In this document: positions 9,827 through 19,970 of the stretch, one piece after another
How the letters are laid out: each line of letters begins with the position of its first letter
How positions within the stretch are numbered: position 1 is the stretch's first letter
NCBI GenBank assembly: GCA_014204435.1
Contig: JACHLF010000001.1
Span: 1,010,889 to 1,074,888, forward strand
Direction of reading: 5' to 3'
DNA length: 64,000 nt
DNA from: Mycobacteroides chelonae
Lineage (GTDB): Bacteria; Actinomycetota; Actinomycetes; Mycobacteriales; Mycobacteriaceae
Program-made: the position numbers and the translations under genes
Notes under the pieces: model-generated
What the model saw: the letters and a program-made list of their open reading frames with translations, nothing else
Told to the model about the DNA's origin: nothing
Databases searched by the model: none

Positions 9827-10594
9827 TTGCGCAGAGCATTTCGGAGTGTGCTTGTGGTGACCGGGCTCGTCAGCCTCCTGATGAACGTGGCGATCAGCGC
9901 ACCGGCGACCCTCGGCCACGCCTTGGCCGCGAGCCCCAGCGGGGTGGCTTCGGTATCGCCCACACCGGGGCAGACAGTTGGCGTGGCTATGCCCGTGACG
10001 ATTCGTTTCGCGGCCCCGGTCTCTGACCGGCGTGCTGCCGAGCGATCCATCGTGTTCTCCGCATCAAAGGTCCCGGCCGGAGCCTTCAGTTGGGTCGACG
10101 CTGCAACTGTTCGCTTCACCCCCACCGAGTACTGGCCTGCGCACTCCTCGATCTCCGTGTCGGTCGATGGCGTGAGCGGCATGAAGTACAAATTCCAGAC
10201 CGGCTCCGAGGTGCTCGGCATCGGCAGCATCAGCGGCCACACCTTCACGGTGCAGATCGACGGCACGGTCATGCGAACGATGCCCGCGTCGATGGGAAAG
10301 CCCAAGCACCCCACCCCGGTCGGCTCCTTCACCGCTCTGGAGAAGCAGAGTCCCGTGGTCATGGATTCCCGGACCATCGGCATTCCGCTGAATGACCCGG
10401 AGGGCTACAAGCTGACCGTCTACTACGCGGTTCGGGTCACCTGGGGTGGCGTCTACGTGCACAGTGCCCCCTGGTCGACGGGGGCGCAGGGTAATTCGAA
10501 CGTCAGTCACGGCTGCATCAACCTGAGCCCCGACAATGCCTCCTGGTACTACAACACCGTGAGCATCGGCGACCCCATAGTCATCAACGCGTAG
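9827..10594 (+). CDS. L,D-transpeptidase (LdtMt1-like, single Ig-like domain plus YkuD)
   Basis: 255 aa from TTG 9827, preceded by GGAGG nine bases upstream. An uncleaved or late-cleaved signal ([17 protein letters not shown]) leads to one immunoglobulin-like domain ([20 protein letters not shown]) and a YkuD catalytic domain. The active-site motif is [17 protein letters not shown], with the nucleophilic cysteine in HGCIN. The spacing and the phrases [19 protein letters not shown] and [12 protein letters not shown] are those of LdtMt1 (251 aa). It makes 3-3 crosslinks in the cell wall and is inhibited by carbapenems. It sits near the PBP lipoprotein, but on its own promoter. Confidence 0.93.
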   Translation: MRRAFRSVLVVTGLVSLLMNVAISAPATLGHALAASPSGVASVSPTPGQTVGVAMPVTIRFAAPVSDRRAAERSIVFSASKVPAGAFSWVDAATVRFTPTEYWPAHSSISVSVDGVSGMKYKFQTGSEVLGIGSISGHTFTVQIDGTVMRTMPASMGKPKHPTPVGSFTALEKQSPVVMDSRTIGIPLNDPEGYKLTVYYAVRVTWGGVYVHSAPWSTGAQGNSNVSHGCINLSPDNASWYYNTVSIGDPIVINA

Positions 10595-10613
10595 CGAACC
10601 CGGCGGGCCCGGC

Positions 10614-10619
10614 TACGCT
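10614..10619 (+). promoter_or_regulatory. -10 element TACGCT for leaderless map mRNA
   Basis: TACGCT ends six bases before the ATG at 10626. This matches TAnnnT spacing to a transcription start at the A of the start codon. No ribosome binding site is present. Confidence 0.5.
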
Positions 10620-10625
10620 GCTGTC

Positions 10626-11486
10626 ATGACTGTTCGTGCTCCACTGCGCCCGGGGGAGCTGTCCCCTGAGCGCCAGGTTCCCGTGTCGATCGACCGCCCC
10701 GAGTACGTGGGCAAGTCCAAGGTCGCCGAGGCCATCGGGGAGCCGTACGTTCAGACACCCGAGGTCATCGAGAAGATGCGCGTCGCAGGCAGGATCGCGG
10801 CGCAAGCGCTGGCGCTGGCCGGTGAGGCCGTTGCCCCCGGCGTCACCACCGACGAGTTGGACCGAATCGCGCACGACTACATGGTGTCTCAGGGCGCGTA
10901 CCCCTCGACGCTGGGGTACAAGGGATTTCCGAAGTCGTGCTGCACGTCGCTCAACGAGATCATCTGCCACGGTATACCGGACTCGACCGTGATCGAGGAC
11001 GGTGACATCGTCAACATCGATGTCACCGCCTACATCGACGGTGTGCACGGCGACACCAACGCCACTTTCCTGGCCGGGGACGTCTCCGAGGAGCATCGTC
11101 TCCTGGTCGAGCGGACCCAGGAAGCCACCATGCGGGCCATCAACGCCGTCAAGCCGGGCCGGGCGCTCAGTGTTGTGGGCCGGGTCATCGAGGCCTACGC
11201 AAAGCGGTTCGGGTACAACGTGGTTCGCGCCTTCACCGGGCACGGTGTGGGCCCGACGTTTCACAACGGGCTCATCGTGCCGCATTACGACGATCCCCAG
11301 CTGGACATCGTCATCGAGCCGGGAATGACCTTCACCATCGAACCGATGATCAACCTGGGATCACTGGACTACGAGATCTGGAATGACACCTGGACCGTGG
11401 CGACCGTCGACAAGCTATGGACCGCGCAGTTCGAGCACACCATGGTGGTCACCGAGGACGGGGTCGAGATCCTGACAGTGCCATGA
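10626..11486 (+). CDS. map: Type I methionine aminopeptidase
   Basis: 286 aa. Removes the initiator methionine from nascent proteins. The five metal ligands are recognisable: Asp in NIDVTA, Asp in GDTNATF, His in [10 protein letters not shown], Glu in FTIEPM and Glu in FEHTMV. An N-terminal extension of about 40 residues before the catalytic fold marks the mycobacterial MapB type. It is probably transcribed from the leaderless promoter at 10614. Its stop overlaps the cobQ start (ATGA), so cobQ is probably co-translated, an unusual pairing compared with M. tuberculosis. Confidence 0.96.
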   Translation: MTVRAPLRPGELSPERQVPVSIDRPEYVGKSKVAEAIGEPYVQTPEVIEKMRVAGRIAAQALALAGEAVAPGVTTDELDRIAHDYMVSQGAYPSTLGYKGFPKSCCTSLNEIICHGIPDSTVIEDGDIVNIDVTAYIDGVHGDTNATFLAGDVSEEHRLLVERTQEATMRAINAVKPGRALSVVGRVIEAYAKRFGYNVVRAFTGHGVGPTFHNGLIVPHYDDPQLDIVIEPGMTFTIEPMINLGSLDYEIWNDTWTVATVDKLWTAQFEHTMVVTEDGVEILTVP

Positions 11487-13024
11487 CGGGTGCCGTGTCC
11501 GGCGCGCTGCTGGTCGGGGGCGTCAGCTCCGACGCCGGCAAGAGCCTGGTGGTGACCGGCCTGTGTCGGCTGCTGTCTCGTAGGGGAATTCGGGTCGCGC
11601 CGTTCAAGGCGCAGAACATGTCGAACAACTCCGTGGTGACCATCGACGGGGGAGAGATAGGCCGGGCGCAGGCGCTGCAGGCACGCGCCTGCGGTCTGGA
11701 GCCGTCGGCACGGTTCAACCCGGTGCTGCTCAAGCCGGGCAGTGACCGCACCTCGCAGTTGGTGGTGCGCGGACACGCGACGGGAAATGTCAGCGCCCGT
11801 TCCTACGTCGAGCATCGCGAGGAATTGCGGCAGGTGGTCGCCGAGGAGTTGTGCTCGCTGCGTGAGGAATACGACGTGGTGATCTGCGAGGGCGCTGGAT
11901 CGGTGGCCGAGATCAACCTGCGGTCAACCGATATCGCCAACATGGGGTTGGCGCAGGCCGCGGATCTACCGGTGGTACTGGTCGGAGACATCGACCGAGG
12001 CGGTGTGCTGGCGCATCTGTTCGGCTCCGTGGCGGTGCTGGAGCCCGCGGATCAGCGGCTCGTCGCCGGTTTCATCGTCAACAAGTTCCGCGGTGACCCC
12101 GCGCTGCTGCGGCCCGGCCTGGAACAGCTGGCCGCACTCACCGGACGAACCACCTATGGTGTGCTGCCCTACGATGACCAACTCTGGCTCGACGCAGAGG
12201 ATTCGGTGTCTGTGGTGGCGTCGGCTCAGTTGGGTCGCCCCGCTGCCCCGATGGGGCGAGAGTGGCTGCGGGTGGCGGCGGTGCGACTGCCGCGCATCTC
12301 CAACTCCACCGATCTCGAGGCCATCGCGTGCGAGCCGGGAGTGATCGTGCGGTGGGCGGCGCATCCGGCGGATATCGCCGATGCCGATGTCGTCGTGCTC
12401 CCGGGTACCAAGGCCACCGTCGCCGATCTGGGCTGGATGCGTAGTAGCGGGATCGCCGATGCAGTTGTCGCACATGCCCGTTCGGGTGGTCCGGTGCTGG
12501 GCATCTGCGGCGGGTTTCAGATGCTCGCCACCACGATCGACGATGGTGTCGAGTCCGGTGTCGGAATTGTCGAGGGGCTGGGTCTGCTCGATATCGACAT
12601 CGCCTTCGCGCCGGTCAAGACCTTGCGCCGCTGGGTGTCTCCGGGCCTGACCGGTTACGAGATCCACCACGGCACGGTCACCCGCTCGGCGGTGCCACCC
12701 TGGTTGACCGATCATGGCGAGGGAGCTGTCGAGGGCGCGGTCTGGGGCACTCATTGGCACGGAGTCTTGGACAACGACGATTTCCGCCGCGCGTGGCTCA
12801 CCGAGGCGGCGGCCGCGGCAGGCCGCTCCGGTTTCATCGTCGCCGCCGATACGAATGTCGGTGATCGCCGCGCGGCTCAGCTGGACAGGTTGGCCGATCT
12901 CATCGAAACCCACATCGACGTCGATGCCCTGCACGCCGTGTGGGACCAATCCGGACAGGGCGGGCGTGCGGCGCGGCGTCCGGTAATCACGGCACAGCCG
13001 GTAATTGCGGCACGTGTCGAATAG
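11483..13024 (+). CDS. cobQ: Cobyric acid synthase (glutamine-hydrolysing)
   Basis: 513 aa from ATG 11483. Amidates four carboxylates of adenosylcobyrinic acid a,c-diamide using glutamine and ATP. An N-terminal dethiobiotin-synthetase-like P-loop is present ([20 protein letters not shown]), followed by [13 protein letters not shown]. The C-terminal class I amidotransferase has its catalytic cysteine in [10 protein letters not shown] (about residue 340) and a C-terminal histidine region around GTHWHG. The length fits CobQ rather than the smaller CobB. It overlaps map by 4 nt and stands 6 kb from the other cobalamin genes of the window. Confidence 0.94.
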   Translation: MTGAVSGALLVGGVSSDAGKSLVVTGLCRLLSRRGIRVAPFKAQNMSNNSVVTIDGGEIGRAQALQARACGLEPSARFNPVLLKPGSDRTSQLVVRGHATGNVSARSYVEHREELRQVVAEELCSLREEYDVVICEGAGSVAEINLRSTDIANMGLAQAADLPVVLVGDIDRGGVLAHLFGSVAVLEPADQRLVAGFIVNKFRGDPALLRPGLEQLAALTGRTTYGVLPYDDQLWLDAEDSVSVVASAQLGRPAAPMGREWLRVAAVRLPRISNSTDLEAIACEPGVIVRWAAHPADIADADVVVLPGTKATVADLGWMRSSGIADAVVAHARSGGPVLGICGGFQMLATTIDDGVESGVGIVEGLGLLDIDIAFAPVKTLRRWVSPGLTGYEIHHGTVTRSAVPPWLTDHGEGAVEGAVWGTHWHGVLDNDDFRRAWLTEAAAAAGRSGFIVAADTNVGDRRAAQLDRLADLIETHIDVDALHAVWDQSGQGGRAARRPVITAQPVIAARVE

Positions 13025-13027
13025 CCT

Positions 13028-13699
13028 GTGCGGGTGCACCGGGGACTAGTAGCTGTCGCAGCATCCGCACTCGTACTTGTGGGCTGCACCCACACAGTGT
13101 CCGGAACCGCCACGTGGCCGGGCGCGCGTATCGCGCAGGCGCTGCTGACCGCCGACGAGTTGCCCGCGGGCACCAAGTACGACCGGGTGGTCGCGGACCC
13201 GGGCCCGGTAACCGTTAACAACCAGCAGGTTGTCGGCGCGATGCCGTCGAACCCGCCGGGCTGTGCGGACGGCCTGTCGCCCCGGTTGGCCAACGCCGGA
13301 CGAGCCGGACCGGAGAACACCGCGCGGTACATCGCGCGGTTCAACGGTGCCAACATCATCGTCAGCCTGCTGCGCGACTCGATAGACCTGACCAATGTCA
13401 AGACCGTGGCGACCCGATGCGCCCAGTACGAGGTCTTCTTCGACAAGAGTTCGCCGGGTACGCCCATGATCACCGAACCGGTGCAGGGTGGGCCCGTCGG
13501 CGTCCTGGTTTACAAGCAAACAATGATCATGCCCAGGGGTACGACCTCTCGATACATGGCATTCGCGAATGTCGACGGGGTGGCGATGGTCGCGACGTCC
13601 TTCGACCTGCGCGATCCGTCGGTCACGGCCACCGCGACCATGCCCCGGACTTTCCTGGATATCGTGGCGAAACAGGCTGACAAGATCGAACGGACCTGA
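13028..13699 (+). CDS. Putative lipoprotein of unknown function
   Basis: 223 aa from GTG 13028, four bases after cobQ. A short basic N-terminus and a hydrophobic run end in the lipobox LVLVGC, followed by THTVSGTA, the VSG(T)A start typical of mature mycobacterial lipoproteins. The rest has scattered cysteines and no recognised catalytic motif, and resembles a family of mycobacterial cell-surface lipoproteins with paired domains. It is probably anchored to the outer face of the membrane. No function can be assigned. Confidence 0.75.
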   Translation: MRVHRGLVAVAASALVLVGCTHTVSGTATWPGARIAQALLTADELPAGTKYDRVVADPGPVTVNNQQVVGAMPSNPPGCADGLSPRLANAGRAGPENTARYIARFNGANIIVSLLRDSIDLTNVKTVATRCAQYEVFFDKSSPGTPMITEPVQGGPVGVLVYKQTMIMPRGTTSRYMAFANVDGVAMVATSFDLRDPSVTATATMPRTFLDIVAKQADKIERT

Positions 13700-13775
13700 C
13701 AGAGCCCAGGCAGAGCCGGGTGAAAGCTTCCTGATAGGGCTGGTCAAAAGCCCAACCGGATAGGTCGTACTCAGG

Positions 13776-13781
13776 TAGCGT
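13776..13781 (+). promoter_or_regulatory. -10 element TAGCGT for a leaderless leader peptide
   Basis: TAGCGT ends exactly six bases before the ATG at 13788, placing the transcription start on that codon. No clear -35 element is seen, which is usual in mycobacteria. Confidence 0.45.
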
Positions 13782-13787
13782 GCGCCC

Positions 13788-13823
13788 ATGCCCAAGGTCT
13801 TCGCGCAGGCGGCTCATCCATGA
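13788..13823 (+). CDS. 11-codon leader peptide ORF
   Basis: The ORF reads MPKVFAQAAHP and its TGA overlaps the ATG of the next gene (ATGA at 13820-13823). A TAGCGT element six bases before its own ATG makes it a leaderless small ORF. Such short ORFs upstream of mycobacterial genes are known and can couple or regulate translation. The peptide shows no codon run typical of amino-acid attenuation. Its reality as a translated ORF is inferred from architecture only. Confidence 0.4.
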   Translation: MPKVFAQAAHP

Positions 13824-14446
13824 GCCCACCGCCTGAGCTTCGGCGCCCGCGCCCTGGTTCCCCGCCTGCACGCGACGGTGAGCTACACCAGGTCGTCACG
13901 ATCGACGGCCGAACGGTGCAGGTCAATGTGTCGGGACCGGATAAGGGCACCACCGTCGTGATGCTGGCCGCGGTCGGACGTTTCGCGCTTAGTTATCGCT
14001 CGGTGTGCGAGCGGTTGCACACCGCCGGGTTGCGTACCGCGGTGATTGGTCATGACCCGCACCTTCACGCCAAGGCGATCACCGGGGTGCTGGACGATAT
14101 CGGTGTCAAGGTGGCGCTCTTGGTGGGAGATCGTGCCGGCGGGGAGCTGGCGTGGGATCTGGCCGCCAGCAAGCTCGACCGGTTCATCGGACTGGTGGCT
14201 ATCGATCGCGGACATCCGCGGGTCGCCGACCGGGCCGGCCTGATTCGCGATAAGCATTGCCCTCCGGTGGAGATCAACACCACGGTGCTGGTCACTTCGG
14301 ACGCCACCCGGGCCATCGCCCGCTCCAGCCAGCGCTTTGTCTACGGCGACTACCGGATCGTCGAACTGATCGGACGGCGGTCGGCCACACGCGACCTCAC
14401 CCCGGAGCTGGCAGCCGAGGTGGTGCTGCGCAGCAGCTCCTGGTGA
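13820..14446 (+). CDS. Alpha/beta-hydrolase-like protein lacking the usual nucleophile
   Basis: 208 aa from ATG 13820, overlapping the leader peptide. The order of elements is that of an alpha/beta hydrolase: a strand and loop VVMLAAVGRFALSYRSVCE, an IGHDPH segment, then VALLVGDRAGGELAWDLA where the nucleophile elbow should be. The expected G-x-S-x-G reads G-D-R-A-G, so arginine stands where serine is expected. The C-terminal half is short and no clear catalytic histidine is visible. The protein may be a non-catalytic homologue or a degenerated hydrolase. The proline-rich first 20 residues are probably disordered. It is convergent with the next, intact hydrolase, with one base between them. 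Confidence 0.7.
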   Translation: MSPPPELRRPRPGSPPARDGELHQVVTIDGRTVQVNVSGPDKGTTVVMLAAVGRFALSYRSVCERLHTAGLRTAVIGHDPHLHAKAITGVLDDIGVKVALLVGDRAGGELAWDLAASKLDRFIGLVAIDRGHPRVADRAGLIRDKHCPPVEINTTVLVTSDATRAIARSSQRFVYGDYRIVELIGRRSATRDLTPELAAEVVLRSSSW

Positions 14447-14447
14447 G

Positions 14448-15425
14448 CTAGTCGCGCGCCTCGTACCAGTTCAGCCAGGAGTTCAGCTCTCGATAAGCCC
14501 GGGTGCGTGAGTCCGCCACCGACAGGAACACGTCGTGTTTGGCGTCGGGGATCGGCACCACCCGCTGATCGTTGCCGATGCAGCCCGCCCAGCGTGCGAT
14601 CTGTTGAACGTCCAGGACCGCGTCGCCGTGCAGCGCCGCCGCCGGGTCCACATCCCCAGGCAGGCTGCGATCCGAGCGCAAGATCAGGTTGGGCACCCCG
14701 ACGTCCAAGCCGCGGTGCAGCTCGGCATGCCCACGTCGGATGGCGCTGATCCAGCCGAACCGCACCGGGAACCCGCCGACGGGTTTCCACTCCAGATTGT
14801 AGTCGAACTCGCCGTGGAAGTCCTTGTGCAGGCTTGCGCCGTACGCACCCTCGTGGGGGAGCGGGATCGCTTGTTTGGCACGGAATCTCGAAATCGCCTT
14901 GACCGCTGCCGTGGTGCCGCCGCTGCGAAGAAAAGGGCGGCCCTGTAAGTCCAACCACGGGCTGTTGAGGATGAGACCCGCGATGTCGTCCAGGCGATCG
15001 GTGAGCCGAAGCCGGTTAAGCCACAGCGAGACGATGAGACCACCCGCGGAGTGCCCGTATACCAGCAGCGGTGCGCTGCCGGATTCATTGTTGATGATGC
15101 TTACCGCAGCATCGAGTTCGGCGTCGTAGAGCGGTAGATCACTGATGTAGTGCGGGGTTTGGTGTTCATGGCGAGAGCGCCCGCATTTGCGCAAGTCGAG
15201 TGCAAAGAAGCGATAACCGCGAGCCAGGAAATGTTCGGCAAGTTCGGTGTGGAAGAAGTAGTCGGTATATCCGTGGACCATGAGCACGGCTCGTCCGGTG
15301 TCCGGCTGAATTTCCGGTCGCACCAGTGTGGCGGTAATTACACCTTCGCCGTCAGGGTCGACTCCCAGGTCAATGGTTTGCCGCAGGTAGCCATCGAGGA
15401 CATCGGATTCCCATGTCACGGGCAT
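14448..15425 (-). CDS. Alpha/beta hydrolase, monoglyceride-lipase/lysophospholipase-like
   Basis: 325 aa from ATG 15425. Serine hydrolase with an oxyanion-side motif VLMVHGYTDYFFH, a DLRKCGRS segment, the nucleophile elbow VYGHSAGGLI (serine in GHSAG, about residue 120) and a C-terminal catalytic histidine in PDAKHDVFLS. The layout matches lysophospholipase-like proteins beside mqo in mycobacteria (Rv2854-like). No signal peptide is evident, so it is probably cytosolic. The substrate is likely a lipid or xenobiotic ester, but this is not determined. It is divergent from mqo. Confidence 0.87.
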   Translation of the reverse strand: MPVTWESDVLDGYLRQTIDLGVDPDGEGVITATLVRPEIQPDTGRAVLMVHGYTDYFFHTELAEHFLARGYRFFALDLRKCGRSRHEHQTPHYISDLPLYDAELDAAVSIINNESGSAPLLVYGHSAGGLIVSLWLNRLRLTDRLDDIAGLILNSPWLDLQGRPFLRSGGTTAAVKAISRFRAKQAIPLPHEGAYGASLHKDFHGEFDYNLEWKPVGGFPVRFGWISAIRRGHAELHRGLDVGVPNLILRSDRSLPGDVDPAAALHGDAVLDVQQIARWAGCIGNDQRVVPIPDAKHDVFLSVADSRTRAYRELNSWLNWYEARD

Positions 15426-15532
15426 AGCCTAGTTGAAGCAATGACGGATATACGCGCGCGATAACCTGTGTGTACTCGCGGGTAGTGGCGAAGCGTGCCC
15501 ACTCCATCAGATTCGAAAAGGACAGTGAACCG

Positions 15533-17017
15533 GTGTCAAAAGCGCAGGTGGAGCAGACAGACGTTGCCCTGATTGGGTCAGGGATCATGAGCGCGACGCT
15601 CAGCGCCCTGCTGCGGTTGGTCGAACCGGACCTGGCGATCACCGTGATCGAGCGCCTCGATGCGGCGGCCAGCGAAAGCAGCGACCCCTGGAATAACGCC
15701 GGTACCGGCCACTCTGCGCTCTGCGAGCTGAACTACACCCCGCAGAAGGCGGACGGCTCGATCGACATCACCAAGGCCGTCACGGTCAACGAACAGTTCC
15801 AGGTGTCCCGCCAGTTCTGGGCGTACGCCGTGGAGAACGGTGTGCTCCCGGACGTACGCGGGTTCCTGAACCCGATCCCGCATGTGAGCTACGTGCACGG
15901 TGCCGACAAGGTCGAGTATCTGCGTAAGCGTCACGACGCTCTGGCGGGTAACCCGTTGTTCGCGAAGATGGAGTTCATCGACGACGACGACGAATTCGCG
16001 CGCAGGCTGCCGCTGATGGCCGCCGGACGTGATTTCTCGGACCCGGTGGGGCTGAACTGGAGCCAGGACGGTACCGACGTCGACTTCGGTGAGCTGTCAA
16101 AGCAGTTGGTGGGCTTCGGAGTTCGCAGCGGAACCAGCGCGATCTTCGGTACCGAGGTGCGCAACATCAGCCGCGACAGCGACGGCGGGTGGATACTCAA
16201 GCTCGTCAACGGACGTACCGGTGAGAAGCGCAAGCTCAAGGCCAAGTTTGTATTCGTCGGCGCCGGTGGTGGTGCGCTGGGTCTGCTGCAGAAGGCCGGA
16301 ATTCCGGAAGCTAAGGGCTTCGGCGGATTCCCGGTGAGCGGTGCGTTTCTGCGCACCAACAACACCGACCTGACCGAGGGGCACAAGGCCAAGGTGTACG
16401 GCTTCCCGCCGCTTGGCGCACCGCCGATGTCGGCGCCGCACCTGGACACCCGTATGATCAACGGAAAGGAATGGCTGCTGTTCGGTCCGTTCGCCGGATG
16501 GTCGCCGAAGTTCCTCAAGATGGGCAAGGTCACCGACCTGCCCGCCTCGGTGAAGCCCAACAACCTCGCCTCGATGGTGGGCGTCGGACTTACCGAGTTC
16601 AAGCTCGCCACCTTCTTGCTGAGCCAGTTGCGCCTGACCCCGGATGACCGCATCGACATGCTGCGCGAATTCGCGCCTAAGGCACAGCGTTCCGATTGGG
16701 AACTGATCACCGCGGGCCAGCGTGTGCAGGTCATCCGGCCGGCCAAGGGCAAGGGTGGGGCGCTCGAATTCGGCACCATGGTGCTCAATTCCGCTGACGG
16801 CAGCATCGCCGGCCTGCTCGGTGCATCGCCGGGAGCCTCCACCGCGGTGCCCGCGATGCTCGATGTCATGCAGCGGTGCTTCCCCGACCGCTACGCGAAC
16901 TGGATGCCCAAGCTCAAGGAGATGATTCCCTCGCTGGGGATCAGTCTTTCGGATGAGCCATCATTGTTCGGTGAGGTTTGGGACTGGGGTACACGGGTTC
17001 TCGGCCTAGAACAGTGA
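15533..17017 (+). CDS. mqo: Malate:quinone oxidoreductase
   Basis: 494 aa from GTG 15533, with AAAGGA about ten bases upstream. Membrane-associated FAD enzyme that oxidises malate to oxaloacetate and passes electrons to quinone. The FAD fold begins [17 protein letters not shown], followed by the family signature [35 protein letters not shown] and [15 protein letters not shown] are further Mqo motifs. Length equals the M. tuberculosis protein (493 aa). The 63-nt upstream extension of the frame is not conserved-looking and is left out. The GNAT gene overlaps its end by 4 nt (GTGA). Confidence 0.95.
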   Translation: MSKAQVEQTDVALIGSGIMSATLSALLRLVEPDLAITVIERLDAAASESSDPWNNAGTGHSALCELNYTPQKADGSIDITKAVTVNEQFQVSRQFWAYAVENGVLPDVRGFLNPIPHVSYVHGADKVEYLRKRHDALAGNPLFAKMEFIDDDDEFARRLPLMAAGRDFSDPVGLNWSQDGTDVDFGELSKQLVGFGVRSGTSAIFGTEVRNISRDSDGGWILKLVNGRTGEKRKLKAKFVFVGAGGGALGLLQKAGIPEAKGFGGFPVSGAFLRTNNTDLTEGHKAKVYGFPPLGAPPMSAPHLDTRMINGKEWLLFGPFAGWSPKFLKMGKVTDLPASVKPNNLASMVGVGLTEFKLATFLLSQLRLTPDDRIDMLREFAPKAQRSDWELITAGQRVQVIRPAKGKGGALEFGTMVLNSADGSIAGLLGASPGASTAVPAMLDVMQRCFPDRYANWMPKLKEMIPSLGISLSDEPSLFGEVWDWGTRVLGLEQ

Positions 17018-17472
17018 CCGCGCCGGCCCCGGTGGCCGTGTCCTGGTCGGCAGATCTGGACGCCACAACCATGTACGGCTTGTTGAGGCTGCGGGCAGAG
17101 GCGTTCATCGTCGGACAGAACTGTGCCTACCAGGATCTGGACGGACGCGATCTAGAGCCCGGCACCCGGCACTTTTGGATAGCCGATGGCAACGGTAACG
17201 TGGTGAGCGGTCTACGGCTGCTGGAAGATCCGGCAGGCGAAGGCTTCTGGATAGGACGGGTCTGCACCGCGGAATCGGAGCGCGGTAAGGGACATGCCGC
17301 GCGCCTGGTCCGCGCCGTACTGACCGAGATCGGCGACGCGCGCTGTCGGCTGAATGCGCAGGCCCACCTGAAGGACATGTATGGCAAGCTGGGATTCGTG
17401 GTCTCCGGCGACGAATTCCTCGAGGATGAGATACCCCACGTCCCGATGAGCTGGGTCGGTGGAAATGACTAG
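17014..17472 (+). CDS. ElaA-like GNAT acetyltransferase
   Basis: 152 aa from GTG 17014, coupled to mqo by a 4-nt overlap. ElaA pattern: [39 protein letters not shown], then [20 protein letters not shown], the acetyl-CoA-binding loop, and [20 protein letters not shown]. The substrate is unknown. In M. tuberculosis the homologue (Rv2851c) also lies between mqo and the chelatase gene. The end overlaps the chelatase start. Confidence 0.9.
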   Translation: MTAPAPVAVSWSADLDATTMYGLLRLRAEAFIVGQNCAYQDLDGRDLEPGTRHFWIADGNGNVVSGLRLLEDPAGEGFWIGRVCTAESERGKGHAARLVRAVLTEIGDARCRLNAQAHLKDMYGKLGFVVSGDEFLEDEIPHVPMSWVGGND

Positions 17473-19336
17473 CACCGCAGGCGGTCCTGGATATCCGCTG
17501 AGCGCGATCGTCGGGCACGATCAGCTGCGGCTGGCGCTTGTGCTCTCGGCGGTCCGGCCGGACATCGGCGGTGTGCTCATCCGAGGCGAGAAAGGCACAG
17601 CCAAGTCGACCGCGGTGCGTGCCTTGGCATCGGTGTTGCGGTCGGTCGACGGTGCCCGTCTGGTGGAGCTTCCGATCGGTGCGACCGAGGACCGGGTGGT
17701 GGGATCGCTCGACCTGCAGAAGGTGCTGCGAGATGGCGAACACGCTTTCTCCCCAGGGATTCTGGCGCGTGCCGATGACGGCGTGCTGTATGTGGACGAG
17801 GTCAATTTGCTGCACGACCATCTGGTCGATGTGATCCTCGATGCGGCGGCGATGGGTCGCGTGCATGTGGAACGTGACGGTGTATCCCATTCCTACAGTG
17901 CGCGATTCGTGCTGATCGGCACGATGAATCCCGAAGAGGGGGAGCTGCGTCCGCAGTTGCTCGACCGCTTCGGGTTCGCGGTGGATATACACGCCTCGCG
18001 CGAGGTCGCGGTGCGGGCCGAGGTCATTCGACGGCGGCTTGCCTACGAGGCAGACCCAGAGGGTTTCGTCTCGCGCTACGAGTCGCAGGAAGCCGACCTG
18101 GCGGCCAGGGTCGCCGATGCCCGCGGGCTGTTGCCGCGGGTAGTCCTGCCCGATGCGGAACTGCAGCGCATCGCAGCCCTGTGCGCGGCCTTCGACGTGG
18201 ACGGAATGCGCGCGGACCTGGTGGTGGCCCGTGCGGCCGTCGCCCACGCCGCGTGGCGCGGCGCCGAGGTGGTCGGCGAGCCCGATATCCGGGTGGCCGC
18301 CGAACTGGCGCTGCCACACCGGCGCCGACGCGACCCGTTTGACGAACCGGGTCTGGATCCGGACCAGTTGGATCAGGCGATGCGCGACAGCGCCCCGCCG
18401 CAGGATCATGGTCCCGACCAGGACGATCCCGACCCGGGCGGACCAGGTGGTGGTGCACCGGAGTCGGCGTCGAGCCCCGCCAAAGCGGACGAATCACAGC
18501 AGGATTCGACTTCCACGCCTGCACCCTCTCGGCCCAGTCCGGCACCGTCGGCGACCTTTCGCGCCAAGACACTGCGGGTACCCGGCGTGGGCATGGGAGC
18601 GCCGGGGCGGCGTTCGCCCGCACGTAATCGCGCGGGCAAGGTGATCGCCCCGAGCTCGGACGAGGGTTTCGGGGTGCATGTGATCGGAACGTTGATGTCC
18701 GCGGCGGGTCGTGTGACCGAACCCGGCAGGCTGCCCAGGCCGGTGCTCGCCGATGTGCAGTGGGCTATCAGGGAAGGGCGCGAGGGCAATCTGGTGATCT
18801 TCGTGGTCGACGCTTCCGGTTCCATGGCCGCCCGCCAGAAAATGTCGGCGGTCAGCGGAGCCACCCTGTCGCTCTTGCGCGATGCGTATCAACGCCGCGA
18901 CAAGGTCGCGGTCATCACCTTCCGTGGACAGGACGCGGCGACACTGTTGGCGCCGACAAGCTCCACGCATATCGCGGGGCGCAAGCTGCAACAGTTCGAT
19001 ACCGGCGGAAAGACGCCATTGGCGCAGGGACTCCTGGCGGCACGCGACCTCGTGGCGCGCGAGCGCGGCCGCGATCCGCACCGTCGCGCGCTGGTGGTGG
19101 TGCTCACCGACGGTCGCGCGACCGGCGGCCCCGATCCGCTGGGGCGGACTCGTCGAGCTGCGGGAATGTTGCGTGCCGAGCAGGTCGCCTCTGTGGTAAT
19201 CGATTGTGAAACATCCTTCGTGAGAATGAATTTGGCGGTTACGCTGGCTCAGCAGCTCGATGCGCCGTTGGTACAGCTGGACCATGTGAATGCCGACCGG
19301 CTTGCCGGTGTGGTGCGCGGCGTCACCGCCGCGTGA
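17465..19336 (+). CDS. ChlI/ChlD-type magnesium/cobalt-chelatase-like AAA+ ATPase
   Basis: 623 aa from ATG 17465; a GTG at 17459 would add two residues. An AAA+ module (about 1-300) carries Walker A GEKGTAKS (about residue 41), Walker [11 protein letters not shown] (about 108) and sensor-1 [20 protein letters not shown] proline- and acid-rich linker (about 300-360) leads to a von Willebrand A domain with the MIDAS motif DASGSM (about 448). This is the fused I and D subunit form (Rv2850c type). With cobO and cobB directly downstream it probably serves cobalt insertion together with CobN, which is not in the window; that role is inference. Confidence 0.9.
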   Translation: MTSTAGGPGYPLSAIVGHDQLRLALVLSAVRPDIGGVLIRGEKGTAKSTAVRALASVLRSVDGARLVELPIGATEDRVVGSLDLQKVLRDGEHAFSPGILARADDGVLYVDEVNLLHDHLVDVILDAAAMGRVHVERDGVSHSYSARFVLIGTMNPEEGELRPQLLDRFGFAVDIHASREVAVRAEVIRRRLAYEADPEGFVSRYESQEADLAARVADARGLLPRVVLPDAELQRIAALCAAFDVDGMRADLVVARAAVAHAAWRGAEVVGEPDIRVAAELALPHRRRRDPFDEPGLDPDQLDQAMRDSAPPQDHGPDQDDPDPGGPGGGAPESASSPAKADESQQDSTSTPAPSRPSPAPSATFRAKTLRVPGVGMGAPGRRSPARNRAGKVIAPSSDEGFGVHVIGTLMSAAGRVTEPGRLPRPVLADVQWAIREGREGNLVIFVVDASGSMAARQKMSAVSGATLSLLRDAYQRRDKVAVITFRGQDAATLLAPTSSTHIAGRKLQQFDTGGKTPLAQGLLAARDLVARERGRDPHRRALVVVLTDGRATGGPDPLGRTRRAAGMLRAEQVASVVIDCETSFVRMNLAVTLAQQLDAPLVQLDHVNADRLAGVVRGVTAA

Positions 19337-19355
19337 GCTAGCGCAGGAGGTTCGA

Positions 19356-19970
19356 ATGCCACAGGGACAACCGCGGGTGGTGCCGGAGGATGGGCTCACC
19401 ACCAAGGCGCGCCGCAATGCGCCGATTCTCGCGGTGCACACCGGCGCGGGAAAGGGCAAGTCCACCGCCGCCTTTGGCATGGCGCTACGGGCTTGGCATC
19501 ACGGCGCGGATGTCGCGGTGTTTCAGTTCGTCAAGAGCGTCAAGTGGCGAGTGGGCGAGGAGTCGGTCTTCGGTGAGCTTGCCAAGCTGCACGACGAGCA
19601 CGGGATCGGCGGCTCGGTGCAGTGGCACAAGATGGGATCGGGGTGGTCTTGGTCGCGTAAGGCGGGAACCGAGACCGACCACGCCGCGGACGCTGCGGCC
19701 GGCTGGACCGAAATCGCACGGCGGCTCGCGGCCGAGCAACACGGCTTCTACGTGCTGGATGAGTTCACCTATCCACTCACATGGGGATGGGTGGATGTGG
19801 ACGAGGTCGTCGAGGTGCTCCGTTCCCGCCCTGGCACGCAGCATGTGGTCATCACCGGCCGCGATGCACCCCAACAGCTCCTGGATGCTGCCGATCTGGT
19901 GACCGAGATGGCCAAGGTCAAGCATCCGATGGACCAGGGCCGCAAGGGCCAACGCGGTATCGAGTGGTGA
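19356..19970 (+). CDS. cobO: Cob(I)alamin/corrinoid adenosyltransferase
   Basis: 204 aa from ATG 19356, with GCAGGAGG well placed upstream. Transfers the 5'-deoxyadenosyl group of ATP to corrinoid cobalt. The BtuR/CobO P-loop is VHTGAGKGKSTAAFGMALRA (about residues 27-46); then QFVKSVKWRVGEE, the ATP-binding FYVLDEFTYPL and VVITGRDAPQQLLDAADLVT. The C-terminus KHPMDQGRKGQRGIEW is typical. It lies between the chelatase and cobB, and overlaps cobB by 4 nt. Confidence 0.96.
   Translation: MPQGQPRVVPEDGLTTKARRNAPILAVHTGAGKGKSTAAFGMALRAWHHGADVAVFQFVKSVKWRVGEESVFGELAKLHDEHGIGGSVQWHKMGSGWSWSRKAGTETDHAADAAAGWTEIARRLAAEQHGFYVLDEFTYPLTWGWVDVDEVVEVLRSRPGTQHVVITGRDAPQQLLDAADLVTEMAKVKHPMDQGRKGQRGIEW

Noticed and set aside
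13700..13775. Hairpin GGGCT/AGCCC after the lipoprotein gene
   Set aside because: Five-base stem with no U-run; too weak to call a terminator.
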